From Spirochaetota bacterium (GTDB lineage: Bacteria > Spirochaetota > UBA12135 > COTS27 > JAFLEE01): a stretch of DNA of 31,498 nucleotides. The DNA is taken from assembly GCA_017302015.1 (NCBI GenBank), contig JAFLEE010000064.1, positions 1 to 31,498 on the forward strand, in the 5' to 3' direction. Both the position numbers and the translations under genes were made by a program. The notes below the pieces were generated by a model. The model saw nothing but the letters and a program-made list of their open reading frames with translations. It had not been told where the DNA came from and made no database searches. Of this stretch, positions 8,358 through 15,776 are shown one piece after another (the first letter of the stretch is position 1; every line of letters begins with the position of its first letter).

Positions 8358-9259
8358 GCATGGCGGCGCAGCCCCCCTGCATCCTCACCCGGCTCACCGG
8401 CGGCCTGGGGAACCAACTTTTCCAGTACGCGACGGGGCTCGCCCTCGCCGAGCGCACGGGGCTTCCCCTCCTTCTCGACATCACGGGGTTCGAGACCTAC
8501 AAGCTCCACCGCTATAGCCTCGGGGCCTTCGATTTGCGCGCCCCCTTCGCCGATGAGAAGACCATCCGCCATTACCGCCAGGAAGACGGCGTGCTGCGCC
8601 GCCGCTTGCGCTCCTTCGGCACGCTCACCGGCCTCCGCCTGGGCACCTATTTTTCCGAACGCGGGCTCGGCCTCAACGCGGCCCTCTTGCGGCGCAGGGG
8701 CCCGACCTACCTCGACGGCTATTGGCAGCACGAGGCCTATTTCAGCGGCCACCGCGGCCTCCTCGGTGAGCGGCTGGCGGTCACGGAAGCGCCCTCACCG
8801 ACCACCGCGGACCTCCTGACGCGCATCCAATCCCTCCCCGGGGCCGTGAGCCTCCACGTGCGGCGGGGGGATTATGTCAGCGACCCGGCCACGCTGGCCG
8901 CCCACGGGCTCTGCGACCTCGCCTATTACCGGCGGGCCGCCCAGGCCGTGAAGGCGCGCGTTCCCCATCCCCACTTTTTCCTATTCAGCGACGATCCCGA
9001 ATGGGTGCGGCGGTCCCTGGATCTCGACGCCCCGTGCACCCACGTCGACCACAATGACGCCTCGCGCAATTACGACGATTTCCGCCTGATGGCCGCCTGC
9101 CCGCACCACATCATCGCCAATAGCAGCTTCAGTTGGTGGGGCGCCTGGATCCGGCAGGTCCCCGGACAATGCATCATCGCCCCGGCCCGCTGGTTCGCGG
9201 ACGAAGGACGCGAGAAGCAGGTCCGCGGCATCATTCCGCCAGGTTGGACCCGACTCTAA
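8354..9259 (+). CDS. GT11-family alpha-1,2-fucosyltransferase-like enzyme
   Basis: A 301-residue protein starting at the ATG overlapping the upstream stop (ATGA 8354-8357); an ATG two codons later is also possible. It carries the GT11 hallmarks: 'TGGLGNQLFQYATGLALA' at about residues 15-32, the HxRRxD-type donor motif 'HVRRGDYV' from His168, and 'NSSFSWWGAWI' from Asn256. GT11 enzymes transfer L-fucose from GDP-fucose in alpha-1,2 linkage (WbsJ/WbiQ/FutC relatives). This is one of three fucosyltransferase-like genes in the window, yet no GDP-fucose biosynthesis genes (gmd, fcl) are present, so the donor must come from elsewhere or differ. It is the last gene of the + trio and converges on the second GT10-like gene 26 bases on. 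Confidence 0.92.
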   Translation: MSMAAQPPCILTRLTGGLGNQLFQYATGLALAERTGLPLLLDITGFETYKLHRYSLGAFDLRAPFADEKTIRHYRQEDGVLRRRLRSFGTLTGLRLGTYFSERGLGLNAALLRRRGPTYLDGYWQHEAYFSGHRGLLGERLAVTEAPSPTTADLLTRIQSLPGAVSLHVRRGDYVSDPATLAAHGLCDLAYYRRAAQAVKARVPHPHFFLFSDDPEWVRRSLDLDAPCTHVDHNDASRNYDDFRLMAACPHHIIANSSFSWWGAWIRQVPGQCIIAPARWFADEGREKQVRGIIPPGWTRL

Positions 9260-9285
9260 GGAGAGCGAAAGCGCCGTCGCACGGG

Positions 9286-10434
9286 TCAACCCAACCCGAG
9301 TTTCGACGCCACATCCTGGGCGAAATGCGCATCCTGGTGCAGGCGTCCGGCCTCGGATTCGAGATAAACCCGGCCCGCCTCGAGGATGGGACCGGCTTGG
9401 GATGCGTCCATCCCGAGGATCAGATCCTCGATCTCGCGCTCCGATTTTCCGGTGAGGTCGACGAAGGCGCCGCGCGGGATGATTTGGTGGATATCGGGCG
9501 CGCCCAGGTAGAGCGGGACGCACCCCGCCGCGATGGCATCGATGAGTTTTTCCGTGAGATAGCCGGGCCAGGAAGTATTCTCCAAGCACAGGGCGAACCG
9601 GTATCGGGAGAGGACCGAACGCTTGTCCTCGCAGGGGCCGACGCCCGACAGCGCCGCGCGTAGCCGCCCCCGCCAGGGTTGGGGTACGTCGATGAGCGGC
9701 GACCAACCCGCCCCGAAGAGGTCGAGGAGGCCCCGGGGAGCCAAAGCGTCGATGAGGCGGAGGCGAAGGCGCAGCAATTCGCCCTTCGCCCCTTCGCGAA
9801 GCGCGCGACTGCCCAGTCGCTCGCGCCACCCGAGGGCCGCCCGCATCAGGTCGCGCGGGGATGCCGACGAGAAGCCCCAGCACGCCCTCGGAAATTTATT
9901 CCCCGCCACCAGAACCGCCCGGTGGAGGCGCGCATCGAACCCGAGCCCAGGAACGCTCGGCCCCGCGAGGATCGGGAAGCGCACCTGGGCGAAGCGCGTT
10001 TCCCGGGGGAGACGGCGCGCCTGGCCGGCGAAACCGATGAACCAGGGGAAGCCCTCGGCGTGCATCGGCAGGCGGTCGTAGAAATCATCCAGGTAAAGGG
10101 GCGACTCGAGGCATAGTAGGACGCCGGGGCGGGCCCCGAGGGCGCGGAGTTTCCGCCCATCGGCGCTGGCCCCGTGCTGCACGAGGGTGACTTCCCCGGC
10201 CGTCAAAACACCCGAACGGATTTCCCGGAGGGCGCGGTCGGCCGTCATGAGGCCCCGCCCGCCCGCTTCGATTAGGCGCTTGAGCGCGTGGGTCCACCCC
10301 GTGCCGGGGAACCGCGCGGGGACGCCCGGGGCGAAGAGCCGGTCGTCGCGAAGGGCCTCATCCTCCGCGGTCAGGGCGACGAGGCGCCCCGGCGCAAGCG
10401 CGTGCCCGGGGGGCCGATCCCGAGGGAGGCTCAA
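9286..10434 (-). CDS. GT10-like glycosyltransferase, second copy
   Basis: A 382-residue protein whose C-terminal third carries the Glyco_transf_10 signature: 'YRFALCLENTSWPGYLTEKLIDAIAAG', then 'PLYLGAPDIHQIIP'. It matches the layout in the GT10-like protein at 5,828 (Glu-Asn, Thr-Glu-Lys-Leu, PLYxGAP), with low similarity elsewhere. It also has 'LDLFGAGW' before the motif, where the other has 'VDLFGRG'. Donor is presumably a GDP-sugar such as GDP-fucose, unproven. The start is uncertain. TTG at 10,434 overlaps the upstream stop as TTGA, matching the coupling style of this region; GTG at 10,449 or 10,452 would add 5-6 residues. It forms a two-gene minus-strand unit with the upstream SDR gene. 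Confidence 0.8.
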   Translation of the reverse strand: MSLPRDRPPGHALAPGRLVALTAEDEALRDDRLFAPGVPARFPGTGWTHALKRLIEAGGRGLMTADRALREIRSGVLTAGEVTLVQHGASADGRKLRALGARPGVLLCLESPLYLDDFYDRLPMHAEGFPWFIGFAGQARRLPRETRFAQVRFPILAGPSVPGLGFDARLHRAVLVAGNKFPRACWGFSSASPRDLMRAALGWRERLGSRALREGAKGELLRLRLRLIDALAPRGLLDLFGAGWSPLIDVPQPWRGRLRAALSGVGPCEDKRSVLSRYRFALCLENTSWPGYLTEKLIDAIAAGCVPLYLGAPDIHQIIPRGAFVDLTGKSEREIEDLILGMDASQAGPILEAGRVYLESEAGRLHQDAHFAQDVASKLGLG

Positions 10435-11369
10435 GGTTGGGACCGCCACCACGCGATCATGTCGTTGAGCGTTTGCTCCAAGGGGATGGCGGGCATCCAT
10501 CCGGTGGTCGCGTGAAGGCGTCCCGGGTTACCGATGATGTCCATGACTTCGCCCGGACGCAGGAGCGCCGGGTCTTGGCGGATCTCGGGGGCCAACCCGG
10601 TGAGGCTCGAGAGGGTTTGGATGAGTTCGGCGATGGAGTGGCTCCGACCGCTGCAGACGTTATAGAGCCCCCCGCGTTCCCCCTTCTGGAAAAGGAGGGC
10701 GTAGGCCCGCGCGACGTCACGCACGTCGGTGAAATCTCGGCGAACGGCCGTGTTCCCCACGGTGAGCCGCCGGTCTCCGGACCGCTCCATGGCCACGAAT
10801 TGCCGCACCAGGGCGCTGATGACGAAACGATCCGATTGGCCCGGCCCGAAATGGTTGAAGGACCGGGTGCACAGGATGTCCAACCCGAAGCCCTCGGTAT
10901 ACACGGTGGACAGATGCGCCTGGGCCACGCGGGCGACCGCATAAGGACTGGCGGGGTTGGGGGGGAGGGTCTCGGTCAGCGGCAGGTCGGAGGCCGCATG
11001 GCGCCCGTACTCCTCGGAGGATCCCACGGAAAGCACCCGGCAACGCTGCCCCGCGCGGCGGATCGCCTCGACGAGATTGAGGAAAATATTCGTGTTATTG
11101 TAGAAGCTCTCGACGGGGGTGCGCCAACTTTCTGAAACCGAACTTTGGGAGGCCAGATGGACGACGAGGTCGGGCTTCACCCGGTCGATGAGGCCCTGGA
11201 CGGCCGCTTGATCCTTGAGGTCGAGGGGAAGGTAACCCTCCAAGGGGAAGCCGGGCGGGGCGGGTTCGGGCCCCGTGCCCCAGATGCGCAAGCCCGGGAA
11301 GGCGTCCCGGAGGCCCTGCGCCGCGAACGGAGCCACGAAACCCGTGGCTCCCGTGATGAGGCAATCCAT
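10431..11369 (-). CDS. rmd: GDP-4-keto-6-deoxymannose reductase-like SDR (Rmd-like)
   Basis: A 312-residue extended short-chain dehydrogenase. The nucleotide-binding motif is 'TGATGFVA' (residues 6-13), so the usual third glycine is alanine. 'VVHLASQSSV', 'GSSEEYG', 'TRSFNHFGPGQ' and 'RRDFTDVRDVARAY' match GDP-6-deoxy-4-keto-mannose reductases, which make GDP-D-rhamnose, more closely than GDP-mannose 4,6-dehydratases. The catalytic YxxxK reads Tyr143-Ala-Val-Ala-Arg147, so lysine is replaced by arginine; I confirmed the codon as CGC on the minus strand. No gmd partner is in the window. ATG 11,369 has AGGA nine bases upstream. Its TGA probably overlaps the TTG start of the GT10-like gene. The gene symbol is by family resemblance and activity is uncertain given the substitution. 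Confidence 0.8.
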   Translation of the reverse strand: MDCLITGATGFVAPFAAQGLRDAFPGLRIWGTGPEPAPPGFPLEGYLPLDLKDQAAVQGLIDRVKPDLVVHLASQSSVSESWRTPVESFYNNTNIFLNLVEAIRRAGQRCRVLSVGSSEEYGRHAASDLPLTETLPPNPASPYAVARVAQAHLSTVYTEGFGLDILCTRSFNHFGPGQSDRFVISALVRQFVAMERSGDRRLTVGNTAVRRDFTDVRDVARAYALLFQKGERGGLYNVCSGRSHSIAELIQTLSSLTGLAPEIRQDPALLRPGEVMDIIGNPGRLHATTGWMPAIPLEQTLNDMIAWWRSQP

Positions 11370-11387
11370 ATGAAAAAGTCCTGGGGA

Positions 11388-11416
11388 ATGGTACCGTAGC
11401 CCCCCCGCGGCGACAA
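11388..11416 (-). promoter_or_regulatory. Sigma70-like promoter for rmd-like/GT10-like unit
   Basis: Read on the minus strand, TTGTCG (complement of 11,411-11,416), 17 bases, TACCAT (complement of 11,388-11,393), matching consensus at 4/6 and 4/6. It would start transcription near 11,381, just ahead of the Shine-Dalgarno AGGA and the ATG at 11,369. It shares the 149-base divergent gap with the promoter of the GT4 gene. Confidence 0.4.
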
Positions 11417-11431
11417 CAGGCCGAAGGGGCC

Positions 11432-11461
11432 TTGCTTCCACCCGTGGCCGACCGATAGGAT
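11432..11461 (+). promoter_or_regulatory. Sigma70-like promoter for the GT4 gene
   Basis: TTGCTT (11,432-11,437), 18 bases, TAGGAT (11,456-11,461); an overlapping GATAAT at 11,459-11,464 gives a better -10 but a 21-base spacer. Either would start transcription around 11,468, about 50 bases ahead of the ATG at 11,519. Moderate match, and sensible position in a divergent gap. Confidence 0.35.
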
Positions 11462-11518
11462 AATGTGCCATCTCGTGAATTCCGCCCTAGAAGCCCCTCT
11501 TTCCAACGCCCCCCGTCC

Positions 11519-12652
11519 ATGAAGCTCGTGCAACTCGCCAAATTTTTCCCGCCGGAACCCGGCGGGATCGAGAGCGTGACCGAGCAGATCCGGCTGCTGC
11601 TGCGCAAGGCCTCCATCCCCTCGTCCGTACTCGCCTTCACCCGCTTCCCGCGCCCCCCGAAAAACGATCCGCCCGAAATCCTCAGGCGGCGGGCCTGCGG
11701 CACCCTCGCTTCCCTGCCCATATCCCCGGGATATCTTCCCGAGAGTTTACGGCAAATGCGGCGCCACGATTTTGTGGTGTTCCACCTCCCCAACCCCTAC
11801 CTGCTCCTCGCCGCGCTGCTGACGCCCAAGCGGGGGCGGAAGTGGATCCTGTGGTGGCATAGCGATATCATCCGCCAACGCTTCATGCGGATCTTCTACC
11901 GTCCCTTCGAGCGCCTGCTCATCCACCGCGCCGACGCGGTCGTCGCCGCCTCTCCCGTGCACCTCGATACCAGCGACCACGCCTCCCAGTTCTCGGGAAA
12001 GCGCCACATCATCCCGTTCGCCCCCGCGCCGATCTTCTTCCATCCCCGCCCCGCCGACCGACGTCGCGGTCAGGCCATCCAGCGTAAATGGAAGGGGCGC
12101 CCCATCGTCTTCGCCTGCGGCCGACTCGTGTATTACAAGGGCTTCGAAGTGCTCATCGAGGCCGCGAAACGGCTTTCCCCGGAGACGGTGGTGCTCATCG
12201 CGGGGGAAGGCGAACTCCGCCGCAAACTGCAAACCCTCATCCACCACGGCGGCCTCCAAGAGCGCGTCCACCTCATCGGGGAGGTCACCGAAGCGGAACT
12301 CCTCGCCCATTATCTGGCCTGCCGCGTCTTCTGCCTGCCCTCCACCCATCGCAGCGAAATGTTCGGGATCGTCCAGATCGAGGCGATGGCTCTCGGGCGC
12401 CCGGTCGTCTCCACGGATATCCCCGGAAGCGGCGTGCCCTGGGTCAACCGCCATAACGTGACCGGCGAAGTGGTGCCCCCGGGCGACGCCGCCGCCCTGG
12501 CCGATTCCTTGACGCGCATCCTGACCCAGAAGGCCCGATGGGCGCGCCTCGCCCGGGGCGCCGCCCGCGACGCGAAGAAGCGTTTCCATCCCGACCAGAT
12601 CGGCACCGCCTTCGTGCGCCTGATCCGCGCCCTCGAGGCGCGCCCCAGGTAG
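11519..12652 (+). CDS. GT4-family glycosyltransferase
   Basis: A 377-residue GT-B retaining glycosyltransferase. The N-terminal domain opens 'MKLVQLAKFFPPEPGGIESV', with the glycine-rich acceptor-side loop typical of Glyco_transf_4; 'WWHSDIIRQ' and 'ADAVVAASPVHLD' are also characteristic. The C-terminal Glycos_transf_1 domain begins around 'ACGRLVYYKGFEVLIEAA' and has the EX7E donor motif at Glu280 and Glu288 ('SEMFGIVQIE'). ATG 11,519 places the first beta strand at the terminus; the in-frame ATG at 11,465 adds only Arg/Pro-rich residues. Donor and acceptor are not readable. It stands alone on the plus strand, with its own promoter candidate, and ends 8 bases before the convergent wzz-like gene. 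Confidence 0.92.
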   Translation: MKLVQLAKFFPPEPGGIESVTEQIRLLLRKASIPSSVLAFTRFPRPPKNDPPEILRRRACGTLASLPISPGYLPESLRQMRRHDFVVFHLPNPYLLLAALLTPKRGRKWILWWHSDIIRQRFMRIFYRPFERLLIHRADAVVAASPVHLDTSDHASQFSGKRHIIPFAPAPIFFHPRPADRRRGQAIQRKWKGRPIVFACGRLVYYKGFEVLIEAAKRLSPETVVLIAGEGELRRKLQTLIHHGGLQERVHLIGEVTEAELLAHYLACRVFCLPSTHRSEMFGIVQIEAMALGRPVVSTDIPGSGVPWVNRHNVTGEVVPPGDAAALADSLTRILTQKARWARLARGAARDAKKRFHPDQIGTAFVRLIRALEARPR

Positions 12653-12660
12653 CGCCTGTC

Positions 12661-13590
12661 TCAGGCCCCGCCGGCGCGGCCGGACTTCGACCGCTCGAGC
12701 CAAAGGGGGGCGATGACTAGAAGGAAGGCCACGAAGAGGGCGATGAACACGAAGCCCATCATCGGCAATTTTTTCACCGGTGTGATTTCGCTGCGATCGA
12801 TGCGCGGTTCGCCGACCACCAGGTAGGGCGGCGCGAGGTATTTTTGGATCTGGGCGACGGTCTCGGCCGTCTGGGCGCCGGTGAGGGGGAAGGCCGAGAA
12901 GGACAGGTTGGACCAGCCTTCGGGGGGGGTGGCGTAGAGGAGTGCCTTCGCCCGGGCCCATTCGTCCACGCGCAAATCGTAGGTTTGCCGCTGGGCGACG
13001 AGGACTTGCAGGGAAGCGATCCATGATTGGAGGTTTGCGGATTGCTTCAGAACCTCCGTGGCCGCGGGGTCGGCGGCGAGCTTCAAACGGAGGGCCTCCC
13101 CTTCGACCCGGGCGGTCTCTAAACGTTGGCGGAGCACGGGAATGGGATCCATCCCGGCGTAGGTGTAGGCCGACAGGAGGTTCACCGTGAAAAAACCGGC
13201 GGCGATCGTCTCCTGGAGGACCCGCTCGGCCCGTTTGGCGTCCTCGCGCAGCGCACCGCTGCCCTCGATTTTCCCCGACCAGGACAAAGTGCCCTTCAGG
13301 CTCGCCCCATCGACGATCGTCTGCCACCGCAATCCCCCGGGAAAAGCCACTTTCGGGAGGTTCAACTCCGCCTGGGCCCGGTAGTCAAAGGGGAGCGTGA
13401 CGCGCACGGGGATCTCGACGCGCCAAGTGGCCTCGGTGCGCCCCCGCGGGAAGAGGATCCACGCGATGCCATAGAAGGCGACATAGAGCACGGCGGTGGC
13501 CACCAGCAGGCGGCGCCAATGCCGACGGAGCGCCACGAGGACATCGAGGAGTTCCAGGTCTTCCCGGGGCAGGTCATTTTTCGCGTTCAT
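12661..13590 (-). CDS. Wzz-like chain-length determinant (polysaccharide co-polymerase)
   Basis: A 309-residue inner-membrane protein laid out like Wzz/PCP proteins: a short cytoplasmic tail with 'LELLDVLVALRRHWRR', first membrane helix about 27-47, a periplasmic region about 50-265 with helical stretches, then a second helix about 270-295 and a basic end. The proline-rich 'TPVKKLPMMG' before the last helix fits the family. No Wzc-type kinase domain is present. Its sequence closely parallels the C-terminal 270 residues of the adjacent polymerase: over the first 36 aligned residues (from Leu14) I count 16 identities without gaps, and both share 'LSW.GK'. AAGGAG precedes ATG 13,590, which also overlaps the polymerase stop as ATGA. 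Role: setting glycan chain length with the polymerase. Confidence 0.85.
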   Translation of the reverse strand: MNAKNDLPREDLELLDVLVALRRHWRRLLVATAVLYVAFYGIAWILFPRGRTEATWRVEIPVRVTLPFDYRAQAELNLPKVAFPGGLRWQTIVDGASLKGTLSWSGKIEGSGALREDAKRAERVLQETIAAGFFTVNLLSAYTYAGMDPIPVLRQRLETARVEGEALRLKLAADPAATEVLKQSANLQSWIASLQVLVAQRQTYDLRVDEWARAKALLYATPPEGWSNLSFSAFPLTGAQTAETVAQIQKYLAPPYLVVGEPRIDRSEITPVKKLPMMGFVFIALFVAFLLVIAPLWLERSKSGRAGGA

Positions 13591-15776
13591 GGCGGATTCG
13601 CTCCTTCGTTGGGGGGGCCGGATATTTTTAGCAGGCGCTTCGCGCCCGTGGCCCGGAGTTTCCCCCACACGAGGGCGAACCCCAAGGCGATGAAACAGGT
13701 GACGAAAGCGACGGGGAGCGCCGGGCGCCGCGCCATGGGAGCGCTGCTCACCGTCCAATAACGGGCGGGCCCGGCCTGATAGAGCGGCTCCGAGAGGTAG
13801 CCGCTCCCCCGGGCGAGCACTCCCAAGAGCTCCTTGCGCTGGCTGACGGGAAGCCGGTTACTGAGCAACGGCCATTTCGCCGGGGGCAAATGCTCGAGGG
13901 CTCCCGCGAGGTCGACCCACAGGCCCGCGCCCGGAGGGAACGGAGGACCCGCAGCCTCTGAATCCCCGGCTTTCGGGGCGCCCCCGAGGATCGGACGCTC
14001 CAAGAACGGCCCCGCCCAGTCGGGGGGCGCGGCGGGGAGCGCCTCTTCGAGCAGCGCCACGACCGTCACGTCCCTCAGGAGTCCCTGGGCGCGCGCGGCG
14101 AAGGCGTGGGCTTCCGCCACCGGACGGGCCTTCCCGCGCCAGGACAAAACGCCGCGGAACTCGTTGCCCGTCGTCCAGGCCCAATCCCAACGGAGGCCGG
14201 GGTCCAACCGCACCACCCGCGCGGCGTAATCCGCCGCGATGCGATCCCGCAGTCCGTTGGGCGACACCATGGCGATGGGAATGGAGAAGGTATCGATGCG
14301 GTCCGCGAAAAAGCGCGGGAAGACCAGGTGCGTCATGCCTTGGATGAGCGCGAACAGGACCGCCCAGGCCCCCAACCAAACGCGCACGTTCCCGCGGAGG
14401 CCGGCGAGGAGGTCGAGGAGATCCCGGCCACGACCCCGCGGGAGCGCCGCCTGCCCGCCATGTCGCGCCACGGCGAGGCACAGGGCGAGGCCGAGCCACA
14501 GGAAAAGGCTATGGGTGGGGAAGACTGAAAACAACATGAAAAAGCTGCTGAGGCCCCCGATGAAGGCGACCGCGTGCCACCCTCGGTGGCGCAGGCGAAG
14601 GGGATGGATCTCCCAAAAATAGGCGGCGAAACCCCCCAGAAAGGCGCCATAGCCGAGGACCCCGCCTTCCGCGAGAACCATGTAATGGCAATTCTGGACC
14701 GGCGAGGAATAGATGAGGCGCTCGCCCCATTGGAGGATGCCCATTTTCATTTCATGGGCGTGGAGATGGAGGAAGGAGGCCCCCGGGCCCGATCCGAACC
14801 AGGGGAATTCCTTGAAGACCTCTAGGCCCAGGGAACTGGTGTAATGGCGCATCCCGCCCGAATCGATGGTTTGCGAGGAGGCGGAAAGGAAGTGGACCAC
14901 CTTCTCGAAAAAATGCTGGTAGACGACGTAATACCACTGGAGATTCCACCGATCCAAATGGAACAGGATAAAGCCGAGGAAAGCGGCGACGCCCAACGTT
15001 TGGATCCGGACGCGCCAGGAGGCGAAAAGAAGAAAGTAGGCCACCAGGCCGAACGCGAGCCCCAGCAGCGCGGTGGAGCGGGTCAGCAGGAGGACCGAGA
15101 TGAAGAGGGGGAGCAACACCCAGCGAAGGGTGCGGCCCACCGCGTCTTTGAGGAACCAGGTCAGGAGCACCGCCCAGGATATCAAGAAGACGAGCGTGCC
15201 GGGTTCGGAACTGAAGCCCGCGGGTTGGGATCCGAGTTCCGTCGGCCGACGGTTGCGCCCATCCAGAAAACCGGGCACGAGATCCGGCCAGTGGAATCGG
15301 GCCACGAGGACCACCCCGTAAAACACGTACAGGCACACCACCACGCCGCCGGCCTGGAAAAACCGAACGGCGCGCTTGGGCTCGAAACCGATCTCGCGGG
15401 AACCCGCGATCTGGTTGAAGACGCACCAGATGAACAGGTAATACCCGTAGACGATGAGGGGACCCCGGAGGGCGTCGAAACGGAGGATGCCCACGGCTTC
15501 CGGAAACCGCGCGTAGTAGGGCAGCACCCCCCCGAGATCGCTCAAGTGCAGCAGCAGCCCCATCCCGCCGACCGCCACGAACATCAGGAAGAAAGCGAAC
15601 GAACTCGGCCCGTGGATCTTCTTCCTCGCATCGAACACCAGCCACCAGAGCAGCAGGAGGAGCGCCGCCAGTTCATAGAGCTTGAAACTCCCCCCCGCCT
15701 TGAGCACCGGCGCCTGCTGGAACCAGATGAGGAAGAAAAAGACGGGAAGGCCCCACCGGTCCAGGAACCCTCTCAC
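13587..15776 (-). CDS. Wzy-type O-antigen polymerase/ligase fused to a Wzz-like domain
   Basis: A 729-residue protein starting at GTG 15,776, overlapping the upstream stop as GTGA. Residues 1-440 form a Wzy_C/O-antigen-ligase-type membrane protein: about ten or more helices and a large periplasmic loop containing 'GGMRHYTSSLGLEVF', 'FPWFGSGPGASF' and 'HYMVLAEGGVLGYGAFLGGF', the usual conserved elements. Residues 453-725 form a second module aligning with the neighbouring Wzz-like protein: 'LLDLLAGLRGNVRVW', a membrane helix to 'LVFPRF', 'LDPGLRW', 'GVLSWRGK' (Leu544), 'GYLSEPLYQAG', then a last helix and basic tail. Wzy and Wzz normally are separate partners, so a single chain combining them is unusual. 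WaaL-type ligase function is an alternative for the first module, but the Wzz module favours polymerase. Third gene of a coupled five-gene minus-strand series. Confidence 0.88.
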   Translation of the reverse strand: MRGFLDRWGLPVFFFLIWFQQAPVLKAGGSFKLYELAALLLLLWWLVFDARKKIHGPSSFAFFLMFVAVGGMGLLLHLSDLGGVLPYYARFPEAVGILRFDALRGPLIVYGYYLFIWCVFNQIAGSREIGFEPKRAVRFFQAGGVVVCLYVFYGVVLVARFHWPDLVPGFLDGRNRRPTELGSQPAGFSSEPGTLVFLISWAVLLTWFLKDAVGRTLRWVLLPLFISVLLLTRSTALLGLAFGLVAYFLLFASWRVRIQTLGVAAFLGFILFHLDRWNLQWYYVVYQHFFEKVVHFLSASSQTIDSGGMRHYTSSLGLEVFKEFPWFGSGPGASFLHLHAHEMKMGILQWGERLIYSSPVQNCHYMVLAEGGVLGYGAFLGGFAAYFWEIHPLRLRHRGWHAVAFIGGLSSFFMLFSVFPTHSLFLWLGLALCLAVARHGGQAALPRGRGRDLLDLLAGLRGNVRVWLGAWAVLFALIQGMTHLVFPRFFADRIDTFSIPIAMVSPNGLRDRIAADYAARVVRLDPGLRWDWAWTTGNEFRGVLSWRGKARPVAEAHAFAARAQGLLRDVTVVALLEEALPAAPPDWAGPFLERPILGGAPKAGDSEAAGPPFPPGAGLWVDLAGALEHLPPAKWPLLSNRLPVSQRKELLGVLARGSGYLSEPLYQAGPARYWTVSSAPMARRPALPVAFVTCFIALGFALVWGKLRATGAKRLLKISGPPNEGANPP

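Noticed and set aside
10431-11369. GDP-mannose 4,6-dehydratase (gmd) assignment
   Set aside because: The opening TGATGFVA and the FNHFGPGQ and RRDFTDVRD segments match the reductase (Rmd) group better, and Gmd's usual TGxxGQDG start is absent.
11747-13327. 526-residue minus-strand open frame opposite the GT4 gene and part of the wzz-like gene
   Set aside because: It has no family features and overlaps two well-supported genes in other frames.
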